The notes beneath the pieces are model-generated. The model was not told the DNA's origin and ran no database searches. It worked only from the letters and a program-made list of their open reading frames with translations. 64,000 nucleotides of DNA from Cristatella mucedo. Lineage: Eukaryota; Bryozoa; Phylactolaemata; Cristatellidae. Of the stretch, positions 11,322-24,371 are shown piece after piece. The stretch lies in assembly GCA_009760855.2 (NCBI GenBank), contig WPIO01000158.1, positions 622,501 to 686,500 on the forward strand, read 5' to 3'. Position numbers and translations under genes: made by a program. Numbering within the stretch: position 1 is the stretch's first letter; each line of letters begins with the position of its first letter.

Positions 11322-12249
11322 AACTCAGCCAAGAGCTTGAAAAGCCTTTACATATGTGGCTTTTACTGCCTGGCAGGCCTAATTTGTCAGAACTATTACA
11401 TAACACAACTATATCAAAGGTAGCTGGCAAATACTAAGCCGTCGGCACAGAAGAATTGAGTCACTATGAGTGCTCAACCCGGCTACAGTCAGACCGAGTA
11501 CGCACCAGTTGATTCGCGATCCAGCTGCAGTGCTGTTAGCCATTGCCTCATTGCCCAACTCCAACCCCTGTTGCTGCTGGGTTCACCTCAAGCTGAGCGA
11601 AATCAATGACATCCCGAAGCTAGCCATCCTCTCATCCTCATTATTGCTAGCAGGTAAGATTGGCAGCCGCAGCGTGCCACTGCCAGCTTGCGGGGTTCGG
11701 CGCTCTCTCACACTCCCAAGATTTCTTGCGATGTTGGAGAGGGGCTGTGAGCACAGCCTCGCACTGAGAGACATGGAACTGTGCTTTGAGTGCTGGGAGT
11801 GGAGGGTTGATTTAGACAGTTCTGCAATCCCACCTGACCTAATAGGTCTGACGACGGCTTGCTGTTGCAGCAGCAGCAGCTGTCGGCCTCTCACTGCTCA
11901 GCTGCCGTTGCACTGCTGAGCAGCTGCTGGCTGAGCCTCGGCGCTGCTAGGCACTGGCAGGTGTGCAAGACAGTGCAGGCTTTTAAGCGCTGGGGAATGG
12001 GCGGTGAACGTTGCTGCAGCGCCTAGTGGCATTGGAGGCATTTCAGCCAAGAACTGGCATGGCCGTCACAGTGCCGGTAGCTGCCGCAGCTGGCGCCGCC
12101 CTGTGCGGGCAGCTGGCAGATGCCGCTGACCCACCGGCGCCAAATAGCCTGCATGCATCTTTCTCTCCTTTGCTGCCTTGCCGGCTTGCGCACGAGTGCA
12201 GGTGCATGCAGCGATTGGCATTAAACTCATTCTGATAGCAAAGAGACTC

Positions 12250-12296
12250 ACCAAGCAGAGAGAGGCAGCGGCATGAGCTGCCTCTCTCTGCTTGGT
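12250..12296. repeat. Perfect 20-bp inverted repeat with 7-base loop
   Basis: Left arm ACCAAGCAGAGAGAGGCAGC (12250-12269), loop GGCATGA, right arm its exact complement (12277-12296). Confidence 0.97.
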
Positions 12297-12612
12297 CTTT
12301 TCTTCTGACCGTCTGACCATTCTGTGCCATTGTAGTCAAGTCCCGGCAAGTAAGAGACGACACCGGATTGAAGTGTATTCCACGTGAGAGGAGTCGATTG
12401 TAGATCGATTTCTAGATATGAAAGTCCGGAAGCAGACGATCGGGGGGGGGGCTGATGCCCTGCAGAGGCACTGCTGATGTGCTGCAGCTGCAGCTGCTCA
12501 CTGGAGGGCTGCACTGCCTGACAGACAGTGGTAAAGGAGCCGGGTGGAATTCGGTGACACTAGCTGAGGGTAGCTGCAGGTGCTGCTGTAAGCCTGCGAG
12601 AGGATGGCTCTA

Positions 12613-12702
12613 AAAGTAAAGTAGAGGTTAGCTGATCAGGCAGCCTCATTTATATAGCAGCAGAAGAGCCTTGGCAGCCATCACCCCCAGCGTGCAAGTG
12701 GT
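12613..12702 (-). mobile_element. SINE-A, 3' part only
   Basis: Reverse complement of the SINE-A body: GTTAGCTGATCAGGCAGCC, CATTTATATAGCAGCAGAAG and AGCCTTGGCAGCCATCACCC. The tRNA head is missing. Confidence 0.7.
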
Positions 12703-12779
12703 GTAAGTTTTCTCACAGAGAGCAGTGGTGCATACTTCCAATTGGTTGCTTAGCAGGCCTTTCACTTATGTAAAAGAAC

Positions 12780-12960
12780 GTGCATGTATCTCCATCTGTA
12801 AATTCACAAGGTCACATAGACTAAGCAAATATTACATCAACGGTTCTCTTTCTCTGTAGTGCTCACATGCACACACACGAACATGCATACACACTTGCAC
12901 GGTAGCCAGCAGGCTTCATCTCACACAATAGAAAGTGAGAAGCTGACTGACAAAGGCGTT
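12780..12960 (-). mobile_element. Second LINE family, 3' end fragment
   Basis: TGTATCTCCATCTGTAAATTC, then CACATAGACTAAGC, then GGCTTCATCTCACACAATAG and AAAGTGAGAAGC, parallel the 38.73-38.88-kb copy. It is highly diverged and interrupted by a CA-rich patch. Confidence 0.5.
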
Positions 12961-14538
12961 CAACAAAGAAAGTCGCATAGATACCTCAAACGCACTTTTA
13001 ACCTACGAATGGCTATGATTGGCCTCCTCTGACATAGCTCCCCTCCCCGGCTCAATCCTGGTGTGTCCCTTCATCAGGCTACATAGCATTGTTGTCCAGC
13101 GGATTACATCTGCCAAACGTGCACTGGCTAACGAGGTTAACAGGCCAGCGCACCGATTTAAACTAGGTGGAGCCTCTCGATTGTTTCCTGTCTAGCAGTG
13201 AGGCAGCATATTGTAGCCCTAAGCTCTCTAGCCTGATCTCACGACTGCAAAATTTGAAACTAAACTGCTTGTCAGAGTATAGATATGATTAATGTGAATC
13301 GTCCCTGATGAACTTGTGGGCACTTGCATTGCTAATGCATCCGACGGTAGTCAGTTGCTAGAGAAGCACACACAGGAGTGAGCCAAGGAGGCATCAGACT
13401 TTGGCCTCGAAAGAGACATCTACTCATTGGAAGGCTGAGGCAACATGTGGGTGGCAAAGGGTCAGAACTTGACCTTGAAGAGGCAGTCCATCAGAGGAAG
13501 GCTAAATGGGCATGCTAGGTGGCTTGCTGCCAACCGACTTGCCTCTTCCAGCTGGTCTAAAATGGGGGCCTCAGCCTGCTAGCTGTCACTCCATTCATGT
13601 GCCTTCCTTTGAGTGATTCTGCTACGGTTTGGGCAAAGTTGCCTTGGTACCTGCTTAGCACAAACCTGCTGCCATCAAAGTCATTCGGGGTCAGCACAGC
13701 AAGGCCAAGTGTCCACAGAGTGAACAGAAGCTTCCCGTTCCTGTAGGCCCAGTCGCCGCCTGCTACAATTGGCTGGCTCGGGCAAGAGCTTGCTCAGCTG
13801 CCGTTCTAAAAATCAGCACTTTTCCTGGTTTATGTTCTGCTGGCACCATTGGAAAATGGATGGCTATGGGATTGAAGCTGCAGGACCGCCTCCGGGCACT
13901 TTTTTGAGGCAATGACATGCAAAGCGCTAGGACAACGAGCTTGCAAGCATCTTAGGTAGGAGAGATGCCGTGCAGCAGAGAGGCTAGCAGCAGACCGTAG
14001 ACTGATGTCGACCGATGTGTGCCTGACAGCCATCTCCCCGGAAAAAGCTCCTCCCCAGCTTAAAAGAGCTCACCTCAGAATGAGCCGAGAGACCATGCAA
14101 TGTGCCTGCTCGCGGTGCCTGCAGGTGCGGTGCGCCTTGGCCGATTTCCCAGGCAGCAGCTTTGGGCATGCGATGCAGGGCAGCAGCCCAGGGCTGCAGG
14201 CACCCAGCAGGCTTTGGCTAATGTGGCCTAGTTTGCCGAGTAGAGCAGAGCTGTCATACTCATGTCACCGCTGCTGCTCTCCACGAGGGCTATGTACAGA
14301 GTATTTGGTTCTCTGAGTGGCTCACTGGTTGGCAGCCCAAACCAAGGAATTCGTAAGACCTGGGTCATCAATGGCACATACAGTGCAAGTCGGAGGGATA
14401 ATAACAAGGAGTGGTAATGCAAATGCAGCATAGAAAGGTGATGAGAACTGCTTCAATGCTCTAAATCATTTGGTCTTAAGCTAAAATAAATATAGCTGTC
14501 TTTGGAGTCGGCTCTGTCTAGACTCTTCCCCCTGTCAC

Positions 14539-14542
<4 letters not shown>

Positions 14543-14611
<69 letters not shown>
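14543..14611. repeat. (CT)n microsatellite
   Basis: Uninterrupted CT for about 69 bases, followed by further CT-rich sequence to 14742. Confidence 0.97.
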
Positions 14612-14616
<5 letters not shown>

Positions 14617-14902
14617 TCTTCTTTCTCTTTCGCCTTCCCTCTGCCTCACCATGTCTTTTTATTTTTTCTCCCTATCTCTCTCAAGCTCTCTCTTCCCTTG
14701 TCTTTGTGGCTTCTTTCTTCCTGTCTCTTTCTCTCTCTCCGATTGCAGATGCTACATGCTAGATATACATTGGAAATTCTGGAGCTGCATAGACCAGTGA
14801 GCATGCCAGATTGCTCAACAACACTCGGCTGGACTGTGGGACGATAACAAAAATAGCAAGCCGAGCCGAGCCGAGCTCCACAGCAGAAAAGAAGGATAAA
14901 AG

Positions 14903-14904
<2 letters not shown>

Positions 14905-14967
<63 letters not shown>
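14905..14967. repeat. (GA)n microsatellite
   Basis: GA array on the + strand, complementary in sense to the CT array 300 bases upstream, so the two could pair. Confidence 0.97.
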
Positions 14968-15376
14968 TTGTCTGGCGGGTTGTGAGGCAGTGCAGTTACC
15001 CTTGTTTATTATCCAGAGTCTGGGGCGGCTTATGTCCGATAGCAGTCGCTAGCCTAGCCTAGCAGAATCTGGAATGCCTCAACAAGAGAGAAGCCCAAGG
15101 AATGAGTTGTGAGCAATCGATTGAAGGAAACCCGAGCGATAACATAGATGTGAGAAGGCCAAAAGAGAGAGAGCAAGAGGGAGAGCAGGAGAGAGAGGGA
15201 GGGAGGGAGAGCCGAGACCGCAGGGAGCAGCATTCGCTGCGGCAACGAGGATCATATTCTCTCTGCCTTGAAGCAGCCAAGTTTGAGTGCAAGTACAAGT
15301 ACAGAGCAGGCGGGCAAACTTTGATGGCTGAGCCAGGGTAGCTGCTCTGTGAGTGGAGATGATAAGCAAGTACCAG

Positions 15377-15400
15377 CAGCACCGGCAGCTGCCGGTGCTG
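15377..15400. repeat. 24-bp perfect palindrome
   Basis: CAGCACCGGCAG followed directly by CTGCCGGTGCTG, no spacer. A further ACCAG/CTGGT pair flanks it with a CAG bulge on the left. Confidence 0.95.
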
Positions 15401-15445
15401 GTCTCTCGGAAAGCGCTCGGGAGTCACCGAGAAAAGTAGCGCAAT

Positions 15446-15552
15446 GGAGAGAGAGAGAGTAGGAGAGAGATGGAGAGTGAGAGGGAGAGTGAGAGGGAGA
15501 GTGAGAGGGAGAGAGACCGAGACAGAGAGACAGAGACAGAGAGAGAGAGGAG

Positions 15553-15583
<31 letters not shown>

Positions 15584-15812
15584 GGGGGAAAGAGAGGGGA
15601 GGGAGAGAGAGGGGGAGGGAGAGAGAGGGGAGAGAGAGGGGGAGGGAGAGAGAGGGGGAGAGACAGGGAGAGTGAGAGAGACAGGGAGGGAGAGAGAGAC
15701 AGAGGGGGAGAGAGACAGAGAGAGGGGTAGAGAGAGGGAGGAGAGAGAGACATAGAGACAGAGAGAGGGGGAGAGAGAGAGGAGAGAGAGGGGGAGAGAA
15801 AAAAAGAGAGTG
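15446..15812. repeat. Compound GA/GGGAGA purine array
   Basis: About 370 bases that are nearly pure purine on the + strand. All ORFs over it are low-complexity Arg/Glu or Ser/Leu strings. Confidence 0.95.
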
Positions 15813-16273
15813 AGTGAGGGTGCGATGTCTTTGAGATATCGTCGGCATCGCGCGCTCGGCTATCGGGCGCGTCCCCCCCCCAAGAGCGTCGCTCGCTTTG
15901 GGTTAGCCACCAGGAAGCGACTATGCTTCTGCTGGGGGCGCTCGCTCGTGCTCGAAAGCCAACGAGCGGTGTCCCTCCCTCACGGCTTGCCGGGTACCAC
16001 TCTCCGAAGAACGAGGAAGCACGCAGCTAGCACCATCCGTAGAGAGCTGTGCCGCCGCGAAAAGGTCAGTAGTCAGGCAGCTTGGTCCGGCCGCTCACGT
16101 CCCGCGGAGAGCGGCGGCAATGCGCTTTGGTGCGAGTAGCTGCCGTCCTGTCCCTCCCTGCGCCGACCGGCGCCTCCCTTGGGCCTCCGCCAATCGCTAA
16201 TCTCGGCGACCTCCGTCGGTGCGCTCTCCTCGCTATTCGCTGACGATTACGCTCTTGCCGCCGGTGTGTGAGC

Positions 16274-16620
<347 letters not shown>

Positions 16621-17149
16621 CTAATTCTATGCAAAGTGCCATAGCCGCACTACAGATAGCGACGGTCGCTTGCCGATTGGCCGATGCGGTGGCCGGGGAG
16701 TGCGGTCTACTTAATTTCCCGTCGTCGTCTGCGAACCGGGGCTTTGCGAGTAGCTGCCGGTGCTGCTGCGTCGAGCGGGCGACCGAAAGGTTGTCGGGGG
16801 GGGGGGCTGGGGATATTGCTGCGAACGTGCAGGCGGTCGCCCATTAAGGCACCTGCGTATCCTCCATTTCCCTCAAACCCGTTGACGAGATTTTTTCCTC
16901 AACCGGTTTTTGCCGAACTCTCGAACCCGGTTGAGGATTTGCTTACCTCATGGCATCGCAGCAGTCGACGTCGGAGAGAGTCTTCTAGCGGCCGGTAATC
17001 CGAGCGTGCCGGGACGGCATCGCGCCTACCGGCGCACCACACGGTCTCGAGAAGCCGGCTGTGTGGCGCTAGCGTCTGCTCGCGTCTCCTCGAGTCTCGA
17101 GCCGAAGAGAGCAGCTTAGCTAATATGCACGTCGTCGTTTGTTCGTACA

Positions 17150-17960
17150 GCAATTCGTCAGATCGGCTGCAGGCACAGTGCTCACAGCAGGCTGTTCAAC
17201 GTGGTCGCTAGCGTATACTTATGTTTACGTTAAATAAACACGTTGTTAGTTTATCTTTGTGGCTTAGGGTTAACGATATTGAGTTTAGTGTGTGATGGTT
17301 ATCTGTTTTTGGGATTTACTGCTTGTGCTTTACTGGTTAGATATAGTATTTTTCGTCTGAGTTTCTGGGTTCGGAGTTTAGGTCTTTGGGTTAAGGACTT
17401 AATACTTAGGTAGTGGAGGGAAATTTGAAATGGAAAAGAAAACGTGTTTATTTAACGGAAATATAAGCGTATGCTGGCGATCAAGTTGGATAGCCTGCTA
17501 TGAGCGTCCTGTCTCTTTAGTAGCCTCGCCTTTCTTCTAGTAGCTTCTAGCCGGCACTAGGTCGCATGGGCTGGTAATATCTGCGCGGAGGAAATACTCG
17601 AAGTTGTTCGCAGTCGCCCTTGCGTAGTCAGCGTTGCAGCATTCGCATTAACGAAGCGACTTCTGAGCACAAAACTACCGTACAAGTTGTATGCGAAACT
17701 AGCAAAACACGGAAGCACCCCCCCCGTACGTTTATTATGAATCGATGAGGTAAAAAACCACGGTTATGATACCAGCTGCATCTGTTCAGAATCGTAAGAT
17801 TATAGCGATTCTCGCTCGGGCGTGTTTTCCGGACGGTTTCAGCTCCCAGCCATCGGCTCTGCCTGCCCCACAGTGTCGCCGAGTACTAGCGAATTCGCCG
17901 GATTAGGTCGGCTCGGACCGTAAAGGGTCCCGCTTTTCGCACGCGGGGATACAAGTCAAA
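17150..17960. other. No gene recognised
   Basis: AT-richer gap inside the CpG-rich domain, with TTAGGGTTAA-like words and an AATAAA at about 17232. No ORF of note. Confidence 0.5.
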
Positions 17961-17969
17961 CAAATCCGT

Positions 17970-17981
17970 AGCTAGGTAAGT
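17970..17981 (+). other. Candidate 5'-UTR exon splice donor
   Basis: CTAG/GTAAGTC at the edge of the CpG-rich block, GT at 17976-17977, an excellent donor consensus. It may close an untranslated first exon of the downstream + strand gene. There is no coding support. Confidence 0.25.
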
Positions 17982-18979
17982 CGGCGGGGGAAAATTTTTC
18001 TAGAGTGGCGCGTATCAACACACTTCCCCATCCGCGATGCCGAGAGGCAGCCTTCAGCGACTGCTATCTGGCGTCGGAAGCCAGCGCCCCCTCGCCGCCG
18101 CCGCTGCGAACCGGCAGCCCAAAGAAGCCAGCTTTCGGTGCGCCACCGGCAGCCAACAGCCGCAGCCTTGGCGTGCCGAAACAGCGCAGCGTTGGTTGCG
18201 AAGCAGCACCGCCACGCTGCCGCTTCGCGGCGCGGGAAAAAAGCGTGCACTCGTTGGACGGCGATGACTCCGCCAACCACGACTCGGCAGAGAACCTGAG
18301 CTGAGCTCGGGAGGCGAAGAGCTCTCCAGCACCGCACGGTGTGCACGTACGCACGCCTGTCGCCCAGCGATAGCCGACGACCGGAGCGGATACGGAGGAC
18401 TCGGGCTCGAGCCGCCGCCGGCGTTGCCCGGTGAGACCGAGCGCGAAGCAGCCGCACGCCCAAACGAGCTCGGCGTCTCCGCAAATGAGGCCTTCTCGCG
18501 CCTCGAGCGCAGGCTTCGGCTCGATCGCCAGCGCTTCTCATCGCCACCGCCTGGCCATTTGCCCGCTGGCGGGCGGCGGCTGCCGCTTCTCGCATGCTCC
18601 TTAAGCTCGCCTGCCTCTTTCGCTCGCTGTTCTGTCGTCCCCGGAGAAGACGGCGCCAGGCGCCTGTCGGCGGAAGCGATCTCGCATCCGACTCTCGCCG
18701 CCGCCGCCGGCGTTCGCAGCGGCAGTGCGCAGCGGCTAGACGTCTGAGCTTGTCTCGAATTCTCGAGGGAATCGGGTCGATCGGGTCTCTCGGCTACGCT
18801 TCCCGCCCGCCAAGTTCCGGTGTGCGGCCGACGTGACGACGCCCGCACTGCGCTGCACGAATGTGAGCTGCACACTCTCGCCATTATTATTTTTATTAGG
18901 AAGCGAGCGTTTGAAATCGTGCTCCATTTCAGCTGTCGGACTGCAGCCACGTTTGCAACGGGCTGGAGTGCAATGCGTA

Positions 18980-19258
<279 letters not shown>

Positions 19259-19415
19259 TGCTTTGCATGCCTGGGCAAGCGGCGAGCGGGTCCGGCGTCT
19301 CGCTCATCTTCTCGCGCCACACGAGCTCTCGCGTTCATTTTCTGGGTTTCTTCCGAGCTGGTCATCGCCATTTGCGTGTTCGGCGTTCAAAGACACGGAC
19401 TCGTGCCGCGCTGTA

Positions 19416-19588
19416 CAGTCGACTTCGCGTATAAGACTATCGGATATAGGAATACTCCGCTTACAAGGATAGTTATTTCGCATCCCAGATTTACTCTAGC
19501 TATAGTCTCACTCCGCATATGGGATTACTCCGCCTATAAGAATGGCCATTTGCCGACCCGAGTGTATTCTTATAAGCGGAGTCAACAG
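19416..19588. mobile_element. pogo/Tigger-like (Tc1/mariner superfamily) miniature element
   Basis: The 173-bp element starts CAGTCGACTTCGCGTATAAG and its right end, reverse-complemented, reads CTGTTGACTCCGCTTATAAG. The imperfect terminal repeats are flanked by TA on both sides (19414-19415 and 19589-19590), the Tc1/mariner target duplication. Repeated ACTCCGC-TATAAG units inside resemble the degenerate subterminal repeats of pogo/Tigger-type elements. No transposase is encoded. It sits inside the CpG-rich domain upstream of the ZNF608/609-like gene. Confidence 0.65.
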
Positions 19589-20624
19589 TATGTCGCGTCC
19601 CGAGGACTCGAATAGCTCGGCGGTGGTGCAAAGACTTCCGCTGAACGTCGCCGGACGAGAGCCAGCACGCCCGCCCTGAAGCTCAACTAAAGCCGGTGTC
19701 GCTATCTGTCAGGAGGCTGACTCCCAGGTCGGGAGGTTCGGTATCTTCCGCCGGTAGCGGCTTAGGTCGGGTGGCGCTGCCTAATAGGAGTGGCCGCCGT
19801 GCCTGCGACAGTACACCAGGAAAGGCTAGGCCAGCCTCCGAGCAGCGGAGGGTGGGGGGGGGGGGTTAACCATGAGATAACTAAACCGCGAAAAGTGCCG
19901 AGGGCGCCAGTGAAAAAAAACAGTAGAGGCGTGGTGGGCTGTGGGTTGCCGCGTGGAACTATTTATGGACCAACTTGGGGGGGGGGTCGAGAGCTGCGGG
20001 CGAAATGATTTCGGAACCGCGGAGCGATGGCGGCAGTCGGCGGCAGTCGGCGGTTCAATCCGTACGAGCACGCCGCGGCTGCTGCCCCGCTGCGCGGCGA
20101 CAGCGAGACTGACAGTTGCTGAGGTGGAACGAGCCCGCGAGCCCAACGAGCCCGCGGTGGCCGTGCAGATCGGGAGTCCACGGACGAGCGACCGAATTAG
20201 ATCGGACGCCGTGCCTCCACAGCCGCTAACCCTGTCTGCCCCGCGATTTCCAGCACCTCACTCGGATCGCCGCTGCCGCCTCAGCCGAAGGGCGTGAGCG
20301 GCCGGGCGTAGCAGTCGCCGAGCGTAGTAGCTGACAACCGCCGGGTCGAGCGGGAGGTTCGCGTACCGAAAGGCGATGCGCTGGCTGCTGTTACCGGCCC
20401 AGGTTATCGCCCCTTTCGGGCAAGAGGCCAATGAGAATGGGCGTTCGCACCCGGTGTCTTTTATTGGCTGATGACGACCGACCGGCCCGCATCCGTCCTC
20501 CGCACGGGCTAGCCGCTCGGTTGGTCGGCCCCGTACGTACGCTTCCGTTGACGCCGCTCGCTCGCTCGGAGTTACGCCGCTACCAGTCATCCAGCTGCGG
20601 AATCCAAGGGCCGCTAAGAAATCG

Positions 20625-20636
20625 AACAGGTACGTG
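20625..20636 (+). other. Candidate 5'-UTR exon splice donor
   Basis: AACAG/GTACGT, GT at 20630-20631, inside the most CpG-dense part of the domain. It is a good donor consensus on the + strand and could be the end of a first exon. Unsupported by any coding match. Confidence 0.25.
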
Positions 20637-22465
20637 GCCACGCGGCGACCACCACTCATGGCTACTGGGGGGGGGGGGGCGGCGGTGGAGGGAGCTTAGA
20701 GCGGGCGAGCCGGTGTTGGTTCGGGGAGGGGGTGCCACCGCCGGGCCCGGCTGCTGGTTACGTCGTCGGCCGCCAGTGCACGTCCGCGCTCCGGCCGAGC
20801 CTTGGTTGGAGCGCGGTTGCGAGCCCACCGGTGGCGTCCCGCGAGCTGCACCGCCCTGACGCTTCACCGCCGTCAGGACCTGGCGCCCGGGGCCGCCGCG
20901 GCAGGTTTGTGGGCTTCGCCGGCCGCTCGACTTTCGCCGCCCGTGCGCTCCTCGAGCAGGCGGCTAGCGACCCGGAGAGAGCGCTCGCCGCCCGAAGCGA
21001 GCGAGTAGGGGCGGCGGCGGCGGGATGGCGTTCGGAGCTCCACGGGTCACCTCGCCGCTGCCGCCGTTCGGGTCCGCACGGCCGCCCGGTGCGCTCGCGC
21101 TAGGCCCGCCCCCACACAGTCTTCGTTCGTCTTACGATTGAGCCGTACCGAGTCGTGTGTGCATAACGTGCGTTTTTATGAGTCGGCGGTCGCCCCATTC
21201 AAAGCTCGCTCCTGAGGAAGCCGATCCGGGCCGCAGCCACGCGCGGCGGCTGGCGCGTCCCCTGCGGCGGCGGCGGCTGTTCGGTCCTCGGCTCGCCGAG
21301 GAGGGCGATCGCAGCCGCTAGCGAGGCGTCTGCTGCGCCGTCGCGGCCGCCCTTTCGTCGCCGCGGCTGCTCGAGGCGAGGGCTCAGCTGCTGGACCGCG
21401 CCCAGCCGAGGTTTAGCGGAGCACAGCAGCGATCCTGGCGCCGGCGGCTCGCGAGAAAAAGATAGCTGTCCCTTCTGTTTGTTCTGATTGAGTGGTGGTG
21501 CGGAGTTGACGAGCAAACGTCGGCTGGCGCTCTTGTCTCGCGCCGCCGCCGACGCCTCACGGGACAGCCGCCGGTCGACGGGCCGGCATGCGCCAGTCCG
21601 CCCCGCCGGCATGCTTTGGCATGCCCCCCACGCTAGAGACCTCGGCACCGCCTCCACGCTCGCTTCAAGAGCCTCTCGCATCGCCTGAGGCGATCGGTTT
21701 GCAGCTGCGGTCGCCATAAATCGTGGGAGGACCCGATTTGCTCGTCGCTCGTAATGAGGCTGGCTCCTGCCGCTGGCTGCGTCTTAGCGTCATGCTTCAG
21801 AGCTTGCTCTATCGCGAGCGGCCGAGCACGATGCACTGGCTGCAAGAGTTCGACGCCGTTCGGTAGCTTCTTCAAGCGCGACGGCGCAGGAGCTCGGCGC
21901 CCACGCTCCGTCCGTCCCCCGCCGCTTCATTCGCACCGTTTCATTCGCGCGCTGCCACTGACACGCGCTGACAGCAATAGCCGCAGTCGCTGACATCTCG
22001 AGCTGGCAAGTCTCGCAGGCCGCTGCTAGCGAAGGGTGGGCAACGGAAGGAGTCGTCCGGCCTGCCGGCTGCGATCTCTCGCGAGCGAAACAACCGGATC
22101 TCCTACTTAAGCCCCGCGAGCCATGCAAACGGAGAGCGCCCACACTCTTCCGACGTAACTCAGCGCTACAGCTGTCGCCGCCTGGCGCCAGCGTACTTAT
22201 GCCGGTTCGGCGGCGGCTCAGCGGCAGGCGTCCTCGCTAGCGCTCGATGCGACGCCATGTTAGCGAGCCGTGGGCAGCCAGAACGGCGATGCGCCGGGCG
22301 TGGAAGCCAATCGATTTGGTTTTGATTTGAGTGCAGCTGTCAATCAGTACGCCCTCGATGCTCGAGCGTTCGAAGCGTTCGTTTGTCGGCGCTTGTGCCG
22401 TTTCGCAGCTTCAATCCCGGCTCGTGGGTCCCTTTGTGTGTTACTACTAGTAGCTCAGCCCGGTG

Positions 22466-22990
<525 letters not shown>

Positions 22991-24340
22991 GAGGAGGGGT
23001 AGAGCTACTACTGGTGAACTACTGCCATGTACTGACGAACCCAGGCGCCCCTACAGGTACATAGGAGGGCATTCCCGAGTCCAACTAAACCACCCTTATT
23101 TATTGGATACAATTAAAGTAATGATAAGCATTCATTTTGCCCCTCAAAGCTGAATCGTTATCTAATTAGCCGAACAGGAACTGGCCAAAGTATTATCACT
23201 GTTAACTGGGCCGTTGTGCTAGCTCTCGAGGCGAAAGTCTTGGTTTTGCTGACTGCCATCGGCTTATGCTCTCTCTCTCTCTCTCTCTCCTCTCTCTGTA
23301 TTGCTCTCTTTCTGCGGCAGAGTCTCGGCTCATCATGCAACTAGCCCATTGACTCGCGGCATTCACCGAGTGGATGCATTTGGAGCTGTGTTTGTCTGGA
23401 GCACTGCTGATGGGCGTCCGTGTCTGGGAAGAGCTGCCGGTGAAGGCTAGGTCTGGCCAGTGCCGATGGCATGCTCTAGTCGGTGCCTGAGCTGGGCCGG
23501 AACCCGAACTCGGTTGGCACCAGCTGGCTTTTTGTCGCTTTACCCTTCCACGATGCTAGTTTGTCAGTTTTCGTCCTTTTCAATAGCTGCTCCTGGTATA
23601 CATAGTTTTGATAGCAAGTCCATCACCAACCTGTGACTGCTAGGTCGTATTTCTAAGAGGCTCTCAATTTTTGGCAAAGGCTCTGACCCTTCCATCACGT
23701 CGAACGCTTCAGATTGCTGACGGTGGGATGGGGTAGGCCGACGCAGGACTCACTGAAATTGGTGGCTCGGGGGGGGGGGGGGGGGGAGGAGGGGGCTGGC
23801 TAGCCGATCGCCTGAGGGGAGGAGCCAGCAAACCCATCAGCAAGAGGCGTGTCGTCGCCTAATGGGCACTATCGGCCTGGACACTAGGGCTTAAGACCGA
23901 ACTTTCTGCCCCACCCCACGGGGTGGCCAATGGGAACGTTTAGATGGGAGCTGCCTGCCTAAGGCTGTGATGCTGAGCCTCCGTCCAGCGGTCCGTGCAC
24001 ATTCCCATTTTAGCTAGTGTCTCAGCAGCTGCAGCGACCTCCGATGCCGTGGCCAGCCTTAAGCTTTGTCATCTGCCCCATCGAAAGAAACTCGATGGGC
24101 AGAGCGATTTAGCCAGAAGCTGTGCTCAATTCGGTCTAGTGGATAAAGCAGACGCGCTTGCTCCGATTGCAGAGACTTTCGGAAACCAACTGATTGCAAC
24201 CGTTCATCTGGACGAGGGTTGATCTCGTGAACGGCGCCGGTCCGCCCCCCCCCCCCCGATCTTGTCGAACGAGTGACTTTTGAGTGTTAAGCAGCTCTGC
24301 CGTAAGGGACGATTCAACTGGCCATGGCGATTTGGGCCTA
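22991..24340. other. No gene recognised
   Basis: Sequence between the GA array and the first candidate coding exon. It has a short CT tract (23270-23297), an 18-base G run (23769-23786) and a 13-base C run (24245-24257). The family's acidic N-terminal motif was looked for here and not seen. Confidence 0.5.
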
Positions 24341-24371
24341 GATAGAGCTGGACCCGGCTTGCCGTTCGGGA

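Larger units (their letters stand above)
11322..14540. other. No gene recognised; one perfect hairpin and transposon scraps
   Basis: Contains a 149-codon + strand ORF (11470-11919) with no recognisable domain, the 20-bp-stem hairpin at 12250-12296, a G10 run at 12442-12451 and fragments of SINE-A and the second LINE family listed separately. Confidence 0.5.

Noticed and set aside
11470-11919. 149-codon + strand ORF
   Set aside because: No domain, no splice context and CTG-derived low complexity at the end. Treated as chance.
17260-17280. TTAGGG word suggesting telomeric repeat
   Set aside because: A single occurrence with no tandem array.
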